From: Epinephelus fuscoguttatus
Lineage: Eukaryota; Chordata; Actinopteri; Perciformes; Serranidae
Length of the DNA stretch: 64,000 bases
Direction of reading: 5' to 3'
Assembly: GCF_011397635.1 (NCBI RefSeq)
Contig: NC_064770.1
Location: 31,954,598 to 32,018,597 of the forward strand
Positions within the stretch are counted from its first letter, which is position 1, and each line of letters begins with the position of its first letter. Of the stretch, positions 1 to 12,200 are shown in pieces. The notes beneath the pieces are model-generated. The model did no database searches. It saw nothing but the letters and a program-made list of their open reading frames with translations, and was not told the origin of the DNA. The position numbers and the translations under genes were made by a program.

Positions 1-69
1 AAGACCCTGCACACCAGGGACAATGAGGAGTTCCCTTCCTTGCAGTCAATTAGCCGAATCATCAGCTAG
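1..69 (+). CDS. C-terminal end of a plus-strand gene, possibly ZNF598 (partial)
   Basis: The window opens in an open frame of 22 codons followed by TAG at 67-69. The peptide ends NEEFPSLQSISRIIS. There is no start codon, so this can only be the end of a terminal exon that begins upstream. A downstream AATAAA at 1323 on the same strand fits a 3' untranslated region. In mammals ZNF598, an E3 ubiquitin ligase for collided ribosomes, lies tail to tail with SYNGR3, and the next gene here is a minus-strand syngr3; that synteny is the main reason for the suggestion. The peptide alone is too short to prove identity, and another gene or a chance open frame is possible. Confidence 0.4.
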   Translation, partial: KTLHTRDNEEFPSLQSISRIIS

Positions 70-1350
70 CCGCCTCGTTCTTTTCCTCTGTTCCATTTGC
101 AGTCATGGGGCAATTTTTCAGTTTCAGTCAGTGTGGAAATCAGCAGCTTGTTTCCCCTGTGACCACATCCCACTGGAGTTTGGGGCTTATAGCTCGTAAC
201 GAATTGGAATTTAAGATGGTTTATGGTGTTTTTGCGTTGTAAGGGGATCATTTTGATACGTTTGTGTGAATGGGTTCACAGTTTAAACACAGGGTCGCCC
301 CATCCCAGCTCTTATTTCCAAGCGTCTCCAGCTGGCACTGGCACTGGCACCATCAAACTAAAACTGTTGATTTTATTTAACAAAAGAGAAGAGACGAGTT
401 CAGGCGTTACTTGAATGCACCGCTCCCTGACACAAAAAATTGTATTGATTTACATTTTTTACCTTGCTTTGTTTTCACCCAAACAGATGACAAAATGTAT
501 TTTGTCAACATCAGAGCTGATGGAAGTGTGTATGATTCCCCAGCGGGGCCGCTCGGTTAAATCACAAAATAAACACAAATATGTTCTGTTCAACTGTTTA
601 GCTCCGTATTTATTTAAGCTGCTGTTTAATTGCTTTTAATTATTTGTCGCTTCATGCAGGGGATGGCTTGTTGAGTGAGTGGATTGTTCCCGTTGTGCAG
701 GAGGGTGAGTGACAGGAAGTAATGCTGCTTCAGGAATTAGAACAAAGTTTGAATGTTTTTTTTTAATGTATACCATTTTCTTTTATTCTGCTCACATTAC
801 TCACCATTAGATTTCGTTTACCGGCCAGTTGATGGACTCATTCAATGGTGTTGCACAACGTCAAATGGAACCAAACAATGAAAGTGTGTCCTTGCTTATT
901 TTCCACAGTTATGTTCAAATAATACATCCAAATGACACACTGAGGTCATCAGTAGCTCTTTCTGTTTAACTCTTCAGGTTTTATTGAGGTATACATTTTG
1001 TTATAAAGAGTCTATCATTAAGAAATGAATGCTTGCAACAACAAACAGCACTGTCATTCCCCGACACGCTCTCCACTCCTCTGCCTCCGTTTGAATTCCA
1101 GCTTCGACACACTGGGCATGTTTACTCTGTTTGTCGGAGGGGGGACTGGTCACATCCAGTACACAGTCTGTTCATCTTCTCTCTCAGGACCCTTCGCCTG
1201 CACCACTGCCCACCTGGGTGTGTGTCTGTCCTGTGTGTGTGTTTGTGTGTGACTGAATGATTGTGTGTATATAGTTTGTCTAAACATCACACAGCAGCTC
1301 ACTCTATTTTCTGTCTGGCTTCAATAAAGCTGTTTCTGTCAGCACTGTAC
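70..1350 (+). other. Probable 3' untranslated region of the first gene
   Basis: No convincing coding exon lies here. The stretch runs from the stop codon at 67-69 to a canonical AATAAA at 1323-1328, followed by a T/G-rich segment, as expected for a cleavage and polyadenylation region. A short open segment at 485-562 that follows a splice-acceptor-like CAG was considered as an exon but has no recognisable relatives. The extent of the UTR is inferred. Confidence 0.4.
1323..1328 (+). terminator. Poly(A) signal AATAAA of the first gene
   Basis: A canonical AATAAA hexamer is followed within about 30 bases by a GT-rich stretch containing TGTTAGAGGTGTGTG. This fits a polyadenylation site for the plus-strand gene ending at 69. 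Confidence 0.5.
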
Positions 1351-1388
1351 GTTTCTGTATCTTTGTTAGAGGTGTGTGTGTGTGTGGA

Positions 1389-2294
1389 GGATGAAAAATG
1401 ACACCAGTATCAATAAATAAATAAGATGTAGAAATAAATATAGAAATAAATGCATAAATAAATAAAAGATAAATAAATACTGAAAAAAAAACTCAGAAAT
1501 AGTTTTACCTTATGAACATACAGACAAAAATACATAAATAGATAAATAAATAAATGTAGTTGTACAAAAATGTAGACATAAATTTGTGATTTATTTATTA
1601 ATCTGTTAAATCATCACCCTTATTTTATACATTTATTTTTTTTCCTGTATTTATTTATTTATTTATGGATTTATGTCGGCATTTATTCAGTTTTGTTAAA
1701 TTAATTTCCAAATTTCTTTCTTTTTTTTATATTTAAAAATAATTTATTTTCATATTTAATTATTCATTTATTTATTTCTACATTTATCTATTAATTTCTA
1801 TATTCATTTATTTATGTATTTATTTTAACATTTATTCTTTTATTAATTTCTCTACGAATTTATTGAATTTATTTAAAAATTATTTTCAGATTTAGTTATC
1901 TATTCATGTTTTTATCAATTTATCTATTCTATATTTATTTTTCTGTATTTATCTCAGCATTTATTTGATTAATTTCTTTACAAATTTATTTATTGCTGTA
2001 TTTATTTAAGAATGATTTATTTCCATATTTAATTATTTATTCATGTATTTATTTATCGATTTATATTTATTTATTTATTCCTTTATTTCTGCATTTTATT
2101 CAGCATTTATTTATTCTTTTATTAATTTCTCTTCATATTTATCTATTTATTCCCCTATTTATTTAAACATTTATTTAATTATTTATTCATGTGTGCATCT
2201 ATACAATTATTTATTTATTCATTGAAGCATTTATTCCCATATTTATTTATACATTTATCTATTTATTCATTGATACAGAAGTCATTTTTCGTCC
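1389..2294. repeat. A+T-rich foldback of (AAAT)n and (ATTT)n with inverted ends
   Basis: The left part (about 1405-1560) is built of AAATA/AATAAA units and the remainder (about 1590-2275) of ATTT/TTTA units, so the two parts are roughly reverse complements. The outer ends are also inverted copies: GGATGAAAAATGAC at 1389-1402 and GTCATTTTTCGTCC at 2281-2294. The inner flanks match too (CAGTATCAATAAATAAATA against the complement of the right end). It could be an expanded tetranucleotide tract or an old hairpin-type element. Confidence 0.7.
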
Positions 2295-5200
2295 TTCATA
2301 TATGAGAGGGATAAATGTGTGGTGATAGAGTATCACATTTGTAGATGGGTGTTTTTAAGCATCCTGTAATTTCTACATAATGAGACACCCTTACTACATA
2401 ACACAAACTGCGCGTCTTTATAATCAACTGTGTGTCATATTACAAATAGAAATACACAGGAGAAATACACAGACAATCCAAATATTGACACATTAAAATC
2501 AGGCACAGAAACAGGCAGTCCAAAACATGTTTTCTTTTTTATTCGAGTGACGGTCAGACTGCAGTCCAGAGACATTCAGGTAATAGACAGTGACACACAT
2601 CTCTGTACACAGCGTTTTTACACTGAAGAGGTCAAACACCCTCAGAACAGGAAGAAACAATTCAGAAGAAACATGTTAAAGGGGTAGCACGCTAACAAAT
2701 CAATGTTTACTCGTTTGTTGGTCGATGGGGGTTCAGTTTTTATCATCATTAATATTATGGGGGGGAGATATTGTAACATCCATGCAATGTATTAATACTG
2801 GAAACCACACAACTGATGGCACCCGCGTTACTACATATCACCTTTTATAATCTCAGTCTAACAAAACGACAGCATGATCACATAAAACTGATTCTGGCGC
2901 CGACGGCCCCGTTAAGAGTGGTCAAACAAAGTATTTCCAACAAAGAGTGCAATCTAGTTAATAAATAATCATTATTAATATTATTTTTATATTTTCAGTA
3001 GTACAGGACAAACCATACCCGAGACAGCATCACACATAGGTTCCATTTACTTCAATAACGTACTGAATTTTACAATCAACCAATACCACAGTAGTGTACA
3101 TGGGCCAGAGCACAAAACATAGAGAATGCTTGTATTATTATTTTTATCTATCACACTGACTGAAGAAGAGACCGAAGCACTGAGGACAATAAGACATCCT
3201 GACCTGACACTACCCCAAAGTTCCTTAAAGTACCTCAATAATACCCCAATAATACCATCAACACCCCAGTCTGACCCGACCACAGGTGACCAGCAGCCCA
3301 GTAACACCCATGATTTAAAGAACTACACTGGTACTTTTTCATATTTTAGCATCAGAGGAGACACTACAGATGGACAGGGTCAAAATATTTAATAGATATC
3401 ATAATTAAACTCCCCCAGCTGATTGGTTACATTAAGACAGTTATTTTTGAATTAAATGTTCTCTGAAAATTGTGTTTTAAATATGCAAATAGGCATTATC
3501 TGAGTAAATATGTGCTATTTTGCATTATTTTCAAAACAGAAATCTGAACATTATATCAAGCCAAGTTCAAAATTGTTGTTTCATACTGTTTACATAATAG
3601 AGTCAGGTTTTACAGAGGGAATTTTGAATATCTATTTCAATCGTAAATCAGAAGTCACTGTCACCAGCCATAAAAAATAAATTAAAAAAATCAATTTTCA
3701 CCATGTTTTTAGGATTAAAATGTTCTATAATATAATAATACAACACTTAAGTATAAGAAAAAAAACTAATTTTGAGAAAATGGCCTTTCAAGATATGTAT
3801 ACAGAGGTGGTAAAAATGTGCAGGGTGGTTAACGTCATGAGGCAAATAACTTTTTGATCCCGTTTGAATCGGATAATTCTGCAAGTCAATAGAGTCACAG
3901 TTTGTTGTAACGTCACGTCTCATCAATGAAAATGAAACATAGATTTTATCTTAGTTTTTATTACCAAGGTCTATTTTTAGCTCCTCATCATCACGTTCTC
4001 ATCATGGAAAAAAGATTGTTGACGGAAAAAATTTCGTCATGGTTTTCGTCAATGACATTAACACTGGTTCTGGGAGAAGAGAGTGAATTGTACCAAGGTA
4101 ACAGCCCTCTTGGTGTTGGTGACGTATATCATCTGAGACGATGGTAATTCACTGAGCAATTTCACACAAGAACATCATGTGTATTTCACAGCACAGTTTA
4201 AATGGGATCAAAACAGTATTCGTCTGCTGTACAGTTTTTCCAAAATAAGGTCCCATGGGAGACACCAGAGGGGGAGGGACTTTGCCTCTGTATTCGTCAC
4301 ATATAAGAATGAACCAAAACCTTTGGCTGTTGTAAAAATTAATCGCTTCAGGAAATCGTTGGCAGTGATGTTCACACTTGGGGGCCACAACATGAAAAAC
4401 CACAAAGTCTAGTCCTTTAACTTGCACCAACTAGGCCTAATGGTACCAAACCACAGCACTTGAAAGTATTTGGAGAACCCAACCTGAAACCTCATCCAGA
4501 AACACTCCAGCAGTGACCCAGAACCCTCAAAGAAATCACTACTGCTATCCTCCATTTTTAATACATCCTCCTGAGACCCTGTGTTCTAATATGAGGACAT
4601 CATATTCTGGTTTCGCTGCACCTTATACTTTGTTCTACTTGGATCTGTCGTCCTCGTTCTTGGACACTTTTCAAGATGACAGCCATCTCTGCCAAGTCAG
4701 TCTGTAGCCGATCCCGACACAAAAGCGGACAATGTCCAAAACCTGATCACATTTTATGGTTGTAACATGTTTTGTTTATAATTAATAATGTTTGTAGTTT
4801 GATATGGCCAATGTTGACCAATTTTAGTGACAGTAACAGGCTTTTATAATTGTCTTATTTGAGGACGTTGGGACCAGTAAGGTGCGCCAGAGGAAAGGAT
4901 ATTCCTAGCTTTGAGTATGGATCAAGGAAAATTCATGTAGAGGCTTTAAATGAACAAAATACAAGATGTTTAGATTTGTTGCATTATTTTTAATTTAGTT
5001 TTTGCACAAGTTTTATACTTTATTACACACTCCAAAACTACTTCCTGTTCAAAGACAGTGTTTAGTTTTTTATACTTATCAGGTCCGACTGATCCCAAAT
5101 AGCTAGGAGACATTAAAATGTACACCGGACAGAAGCTGAGGTCTCAGGAGGATATACCCATTTAACTTTGCACTCGCAGACAGTAAAATGTTTTTAAAAG

Positions 5201-6879
5201 CCACGCTCACAGGTAAACTGAGTGGCCTTGGCTCTGTTTTACACTTCGAAATGATCCTAATCCCTTTTGGTACTTTAGCGTTTCTCCATTTGCCTTGAGA
5301 CTGCAATCAGAATCTTCATTGTTACCTTGTGAGCTATTACCCTAATTATTGATAATGACTTTCATTATCACCTAATTTGAGTGAGATCTTTAATTTCAGA
5401 GAGTGGATAACCAGTTCTACTCTAAGACTACACATTTTGGGGACAGGAATAGGAACACAGAGTCTTTACTTTGTCAGCTCGAGGCCTTACAACCTCACTA
5501 CAGGTTAAAGTTTGGATCCTGGGTGCAGAAAATTACAGTCAGCAGTTACAGTCCTGGGCCCCACTAGAGCTTTGACACATGCGCACACTAGCACATGTGT
5601 ACGTGTGAGCAACAAGATCACGAGGCTGAGATAACATCACTGACTAAACAAAGGGGTTGTTTGGGCACGTGGTCGCAATTCCCGACAATAAACTGCGATT
5701 AATGTAACACGAGAAGGAATCCTGTCATCTGCGCTGACGGCGAATCTCACTCTGCAAAACAACTTAAGAATTACATAGTATTCAATATATAATGAGATCT
5801 ATACAACGATTTCATGCATTATTATCATGAGTACTTTGAAAACTCTTGAGAGCTCCAGTTGTCCTGTTGCTGCAGGGCCTTCTCTGGTCTGCAGAGGGCG
5901 CTGTTTCACACAGGCTCAGTTAAAATAGCAGGCAAGGCGTCCTACAGGTCAATTATATCACTCTAACAGGAAGTTTTATATTTGGCTCTATTCATAAAAA
6001 ACTCTTAATTCAGATATCTTGACACTGATAATATATTTAGACTACTTTTATTTTGGGGAAATGATTTAACGTTGTAAGCGACTTTCGATTTCCTCCTCTG
6101 CACTAAAACTTCGACAAACACATGTTCAAGAAAATAAGTTTTATGCACCACAAAATTTCACTCCACACGTTCACACATTCTCACACAGACCCACACATCT
6201 CTCATGCACGCTAACACACACACACACACACCAAAACTACATATTCTCTGATGGCGAGTGTACGTGAACCAAAACACAGACACTGCTACACACCGACATG
6301 GCTGGCATGGTTACTATCTACATCAAGGACCCTTAGTGACCAACATCCACCCATCCCTGTCCCTGTCACCATGGCAACAATTTAAACCCCCCCCCCCCCC
6401 CCCCCTCCCCTCCCTCCCTCCCTCAGTGGCAGGATTGCAGGATCAATGAATTAGCCAGCTAGCGATCCTCAACATCCCACAAACAGATTTTTCTTTTTGC
6501 CTGAGACTGCACTGACTCTTCCAGCGTCCTGACGTCGCTCTCTGAATAAAAGCTCACCCGTCGCCCCCCCGGCTCTGTGATTACATAAACTCCTATAGAC
6601 ATTAACAACATAGTAGTAACGTGGTAATCAGACGTTAATCAGAAAGACAGCAATAAGAACACAGGGCAGTTTGGCAGCTTCTAAAACGTAAACATAAACA
6701 GACCTGACTTACCCAGAGTCTCCCCGCTCGACCCAGTTTATACACACGACACCCAACGTAGGACACTGTCTCAAATCACACACTGCATACATTCCCTGGT
6801 ACCATGGACGGATTATGACACAATGGGCCCCTGGGCACGGACACGTGTTTTTTTTACACCATCCTTCTTAGTGGGGGTC
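2295..6879. other. Gene-poor stretch between the first gene and syngr3
   Basis: Apart from the dispersed element at 4561-5155 and a poly-C run at about 6387-6405, I see no supported gene. Open frames are short and unlike known proteins. Part of it could be a long 3' untranslated region of minus-strand syngr3: the plus strand reads TTTTTTATTCGAGTGACGG near 2533, which contains a minus-strand AATAAA, but nothing in the sequence proves this. Confidence 0.4.
4561..5155. mobile_element. Non-autonomous DNA element, copy A, with inverted ends CCTCCTGAGACC
   Basis: The left end reads ATACATCCTCCTGAGACC at 4561-4578. The right end reads GGTCTCAGGAGGATAT at 5140-5155, its reverse complement. The interior shares long blocks with 16113-16764, for example GCCATCTCTGCCAAGTCA and GCCGATCCCGACACAAAAG. 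There is no transposase frame, so this is a MITE-like family with at least two copies here. Superfamily is not clear. Confidence 0.6.
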
Positions 6880-7905
6880 ATTTTGTTACTCTTTGTAGTT
6901 GTTTTGTGTCTCTTTGCTGTCGTTTTCTGCCTCTTTGTGGTGGTTTTGCGTCTCTGTGGTCATTTTGAGTCTTTTTGTAGTCGTTTTGTGTCTCTTTGTA
7001 GTTGTTTTCTGTCTCTTTGTGGTCGTTTTGCATCTGTATGGTCATTTTGAGTCTCTTTGTAGTTTTGTGTATCTTTGTGGTTGTCTCTTTATGGTTGTTT
7101 TAAGTCTCTGTGGTTGTTTTGTGTCTCTTTGTAGTTGTTTTATCTCTTTATAGTTGTTTTTTGTCTCTTTGTGGTCATTTTCTGTCTCTCTGTGGTGGTT
7201 TTGCATCTGTGTGGTCATTTTGAGTCTCTGTAGTTTTGTGTATCTTTGTGGTTGTCTCTTTGTAGTTCTTTTGAGTCTCTGAGGTCATTTTTTGTATCTC
7301 TATGGTCAGCTTACATCTCATGGTTGGTTTGCGTCTCTTCATAGTCATTTTGTGTTTCTTTGTGGTTGTTTTGCGTCTCTCTGTAGTTCTTTTGAGTCTC
7401 TGTGTTTGTTTTGTAAATCTTTGTGGCCAGCTTGCACCTCTTTGTGGTTTGTTTGCGTCTCTTTGTAATGGTTTTGAGTCTCTTTGTTGTCATTTTGAAA
7501 CTCTCTGTGGTGGTTTTGTGTCTCGTTTTAGTTGTTTTGTGTCTCTTTGTGGTCAGCTAGCATGTCTTTGTAGTTGTTGTGTCCCTCTTTGTGATGGTTG
7601 TGTGTCTCAGTGGTTGTTTTGTATCTCTTTGTAGTCGTTTTGCATCTCTGTAGTCATTTTGTGTCGATTGGTGGTTGTTTTGAGTCTCTCAGGCCAATTT
7701 GCATCTCTTTGTAGTGGTTTTGAGTGTCTTTGTAGTCGTTTGAGTCACTTTGTAGTCATTTTGCGTCTCTGCCGTTTTTTGCATCTCTCTGTGGCCATTG
7801 TGCGTCTTTTTGCAGCTGTTTGTGTCTCTTTGCAGCTCTTTTCGCCTTTCCTTGTGGTCATTTTATATCACCTTATTGTCAGTCTTGTGTCTCTTTGTAC
7901 TTGTT
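6880..7905. repeat. 1-kb minisatellite, unit about 19-23 bp (GTCTCTTTGTGGTCGTTTTG)
   Basis: About 45-50 degenerate copies of a unit resembling GTCTCTTTGTRGTYRTTTTG run head to tail. Because the unit is stop-poor, several frames stay open and give artificial cysteine/serine/valine-rich peptides (SLCxxFVSLC). These are a by-product of the repeat and not genes. Confidence 0.85.
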
Positions 7906-9262
7906 CAGTTAACTTTCCACTAAGAAATGATAAAAGCCACTTCAAACAGAGGCTCTGGTCCAGAGGCCCCCTGACACCTTGGGTCTGTACCCAGTAGACC
8001 CATGGCTCAATAATCCATCTCTGCCTGGCACAGAAAAATAACAGAATGAAAAGTGATTCACTGTGGATTAAAGTTTCCCCAATAAAACTGACCGCTCTCA
8101 CATGAATGAACCAGAATCACGCAGATTCAGCCATCGTGACAATGTACTCAAGGAATATTTTGCACTGTAACAGTTTTTCTATTAAGTGTGTTAAAAATAA
8201 TGATTCCACTACACTGAGGAAGACCATAAACACTTGAACAGATGCTATAAAGACTTGCTGATGAAGCATTTATGAATGAAAAGTTCTCTCAGGATCTGTT
8301 AGATTGTGATATATATAACATTGATATCTTACAAACGTCAGTCAGGTTGGATCGGCGATTGCGGTCTGGAAATTTGCCTGAGATTTGTTGCACAATTCAA
8401 AGTCTAGTACGTAATTTGAGACAGTGTCTAAAGTTGGTCTAATCTGACGGTAACTAGCCTACCTACAGTACAGTATATAACTACCTACAGACCTACATAA
8501 GAATGTGAGATATTGCACTTAGTCACAAAACGTTGTTGTCTTTTTTTACAGCATGTGGAAATCTACTAAATTAAGTCACTGTCTGAGACACACAGTACAG
8601 TATGGCACTTAGTTGATCTCTAAGTTTGGAAACATGCAGATTCAATACACATGATCACTTTAACTGCAGCAGGGGGAAAGGGGGAGGAACGACTGGACCG
8701 TACTGGAGCTAAAAAAAAGAAAGAAAAGTAAATAGAAAAAAAGAAACATTCCCCGTCCTGTTTGGTATGAAAGGGGATTCTGACACTTGAATAAATGGAA
8801 AGAAAAAGATGAAGGTGCTGTACGTGAGTGCCTTCTGCACTATTTTTATCTAACACTGCTTTGTGGCAGAGTCACTCACTTGTTGATCCTTTCATCTCTT
8901 TTTTTTTTTGTTGTCAAAACGGCAGTTAAATACTGCAAAGTGGCCTCCTCCTCCTCTACATTTCCTCCTCTTGTTTTCTTTTTCTCTCATCTGCTCTGAT
9001 CTGAGGACACTGGATTTGCGAAAGTACGAAGCTGATGGCGAGAAAAGTGCAGATGAAGCTGGAATGTTAAGGAAGGAAAGGGAACGAGAGGAGGGAACAA
9101 AGAAGGAGAGGCCTTTTTTTTTTTTTTTTAAACAATTATTGAAAACTCAGCCCAGATCGACACATAAACGACTGCATGTGTAACATCACAGAAAGCAATT
9201 TGCTATCACTTTCCTCTCATCCATCTCCCAGCCTTCCTCTCCCACCATCAGGTCTACCCTCT

Positions 9263-12200
9263 CTAGTAAATGGGAACCTGGTATGTGGGTGCTGCGTTGT
9301 TCTCGGTGAATGGCGGGGACTGGTAGGTCTCTGTGGTCTCGGTGGTGCCGGCTCCTGGTGAATTGGATGGGTACGGCTGGGTGGGTGCGCCGCCGTCCAT
9401 GTGCTCCGTGGTGAACAGAGTCATGTCTGTGCCGAGCAGATACTTCTGGACCGCACGCACTGTTAGACCGGCCTGCAGGGGGAAGAGAGGGAGCAAGAGA
9501 TGGAAAAGATTAGGAGACAACAACGTCACAAGTCAAAGTAAGCCAGACTGAATCATGAAAGACCAGTTTTCACAGCCTGATATTAGTCAGACACGTTTAA
9601 AATAGTTTGTTTTATAACATGCAATTGCCACCACAAAAATAAAGTTAGCTTTGCTTGCTTCAAAGGAAAAGTTTGACAGGGTTAGATGAGAAGATTGATA
9701 CCACTCTCATAAAATACAAGACAGCAGCCAACTGACACTTCGCAAGTCCCCTGGACACAGACTGGCCAATCATGGGTCCGACAACAACAATGCAGCTGTG
9801 CTCCATTGACTCTAATGCAGTCGTTTCAGATTTCCTTCATTTTCAGGCTGGTTTTGTGGATTTGGAGCTAAATGTTGTGCCTGGGGCACGTCGTGTATTA
9901 ATGACACTCGTTACTTGGAGAGGTTGGAAAAAGATATACGTTTCTTCCCTGTTCCAAAACCAAAATCAAACCCTGAAAAGTGTAGGGTTAGCTAGCTAGC
10001 TACTGAAGATATAGCCTACTGAATGTATACACATGCTGCTTTTGCTTTTTAATGATTATAACAGTGAAACAAAGACCGACCCTGCTGTACAGGAACCAGT
10101 GAAGGGAAGCAGGGAAACTTTGCTGATGTTCAACCAGCTCTGTGTCATCACATGAACGGAGATCCCTGCCCGTCCAGGTGCTGGCAGCAGCAGCACGGGG
10201 GTGAAGCCAAACACAGTTCATCCACACACACTGTGATGCCACACAGCTGGTTCAATATCAGCAAAGTTTCCCTTTATATTCATTGTCTTGTGTGGCGATC
10301 AGCAGTGATGTGGTGGTTCACTTTTACACTGTGATCTGTAGCCTATAGTTCGGCTTTAGCTTCTAACTATCTTTGTCTTTCTAACCTGTTGTTGCTGCTG
10401 AGTCAGTTTGACATCCTGGATATATCCTTCAAACACAGACTGTAGACCCCTCTGTCTGCTTCTCTCTGGAATCACTCTTTCATTTTTCCAATTTCTAAAT
10501 TTACTACCATCACAAGGGGGCAGTCAATTAGCTTAGCTTAGCATGAAGACTGGACATAAGGGGAAATAGCTAGCATATTGTTGTTCTTCCACTTTTGATT
10601 TGAAGGTTCTGTACGTGACATTCAGAGCATGTTTATGTCAACAAACAACTATTTGCTATGTAACGATATAGTGGAGTATTTCTGTCACGAGCAGAGGATG
10701 AAGTCATGCTACCTCTCTCTGTGGTGCAATCGTGGCTTCTCTGTTTGTTGCTGCGGTAGACGATTGGTCCAAAAGTCAGTTAAAGTTGCCTGATGATGCA
10801 AGGCACTCATTTGCGTATTGGTGACATCATCACACATTGATATGCAAATAGGATGATGGGAGCATTACTATATTGCTCAATAACATTCAACAGAAACATC
10901 GGCAACAAAACATTTGAATGACATGCGCTTCCAATCCAGAGAGCAAACACGTCAGCGTAACCATAGAAACACACTACAACTGTACTCCCACTCCTACAGC
11001 GAGCGGTGACTCCTCTCCTCCTGCCTGTCACTCACCTTTTGAGTGCCTGCTTAGTGCTGCTGCGTAAAATGAGAGAAGAGGAGAGAACCTGCACTGTTGG
11101 CAGGAGACCCATATACTGTGATTACTCTGAGAATTATGTATGGGAATTGATCGCAATGTGATATATTTATCACTTCCTTCCTGATGGCCTTTGTAAGTCA
11201 TTACGGGTGCTTTCAGACCTTCAGGACCCATTTTGTTACAAAGTTGTATAATTGCCTAGAGTTGGTTCGTGTTCTCACGGCAGCATTTACAAGCGGACCA
11301 GATCAAATGCCTTGTGTGAGAAAGCTGCTCTTGATTGGTCAGAATTTCCATGCGTGAAAAATCCAGGAAGTAAAGCAAACATTGAAGAAGAGTACACTTG
11401 CAAGATAAATGTGACACTTTCTAATGTCACAATGGAGGGACAACTACGCAGGTTGATTTTAGTGCTGCTCATCGTGGACTATATTGCTGTCATTGTTCAT
11501 TTTAGTCAAACCATACAGTTTGAAAACGAGGCGCGGCTCCAACTAGAAAACAATGTTTTGATGCATTGGATGTGCTGAATGTGCATATTAAGGCAGTACA
11601 GGAGGAGGTGCACATTAATAATCCTCCAGGACTGTAACATGCTCATGTTTAACCCAAACAATGTGTCATGTGACTGCAGTTGGTTCAGATTCAGGTTGGA
11701 ACACGTTCTCACCACAAACGAACCGCACCAGAGTTCATGAAGGTCTTGGTCTGGTTGTTTTGGTGCACACCCAAGCGCTGCTAAAACGAACTGCACTTAG
11801 GGGGCAAACAAACTTGAGTTCGACTGAAGTGATCCAAACAGGGCAGGTGTGAAAGCACTCTTAGTTTATCGCTAGTCTATCCATCCATTTTCTGTAACTA
11901 CTTCTAAGGGTTGTGGAGGGGCTGGAGCTGATCCCAGCTGACATTGGGCAAGAGGTGGGGTTCACCCTGACATGTTGCCAGACTATCACATCTAACCTGC
12001 ATGTCTTTGACTGTGGGAGGAAGCCAGAGAACCTTGAGAAGAGCTATGCTAATGCTAGGAGTATATGCAAACTCGAACTAGAAATAAAGTTGCTAAGAGG
12101 AAAAGTCGCTAAATCTAGTGAGAAAGACGTGAAGTTGGCAGCACTGGTGCATCCCACTGGCTAGCTAATAGTCGGCACTCTGCACTGCGCTCATACAGTG

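Noticed and set aside
485-562. Possible exon after a CAG acceptor (peptide DKMYFVNIRADGSVYDS)
   Set aside because: It ends in a stop, has no known relatives and lies in the presumed 3' untranslated region of the first gene.
6823-7997. Cysteine-rich plus-strand frames
   Set aside because: They are translations of the minisatellite unit and change frame without changing character.
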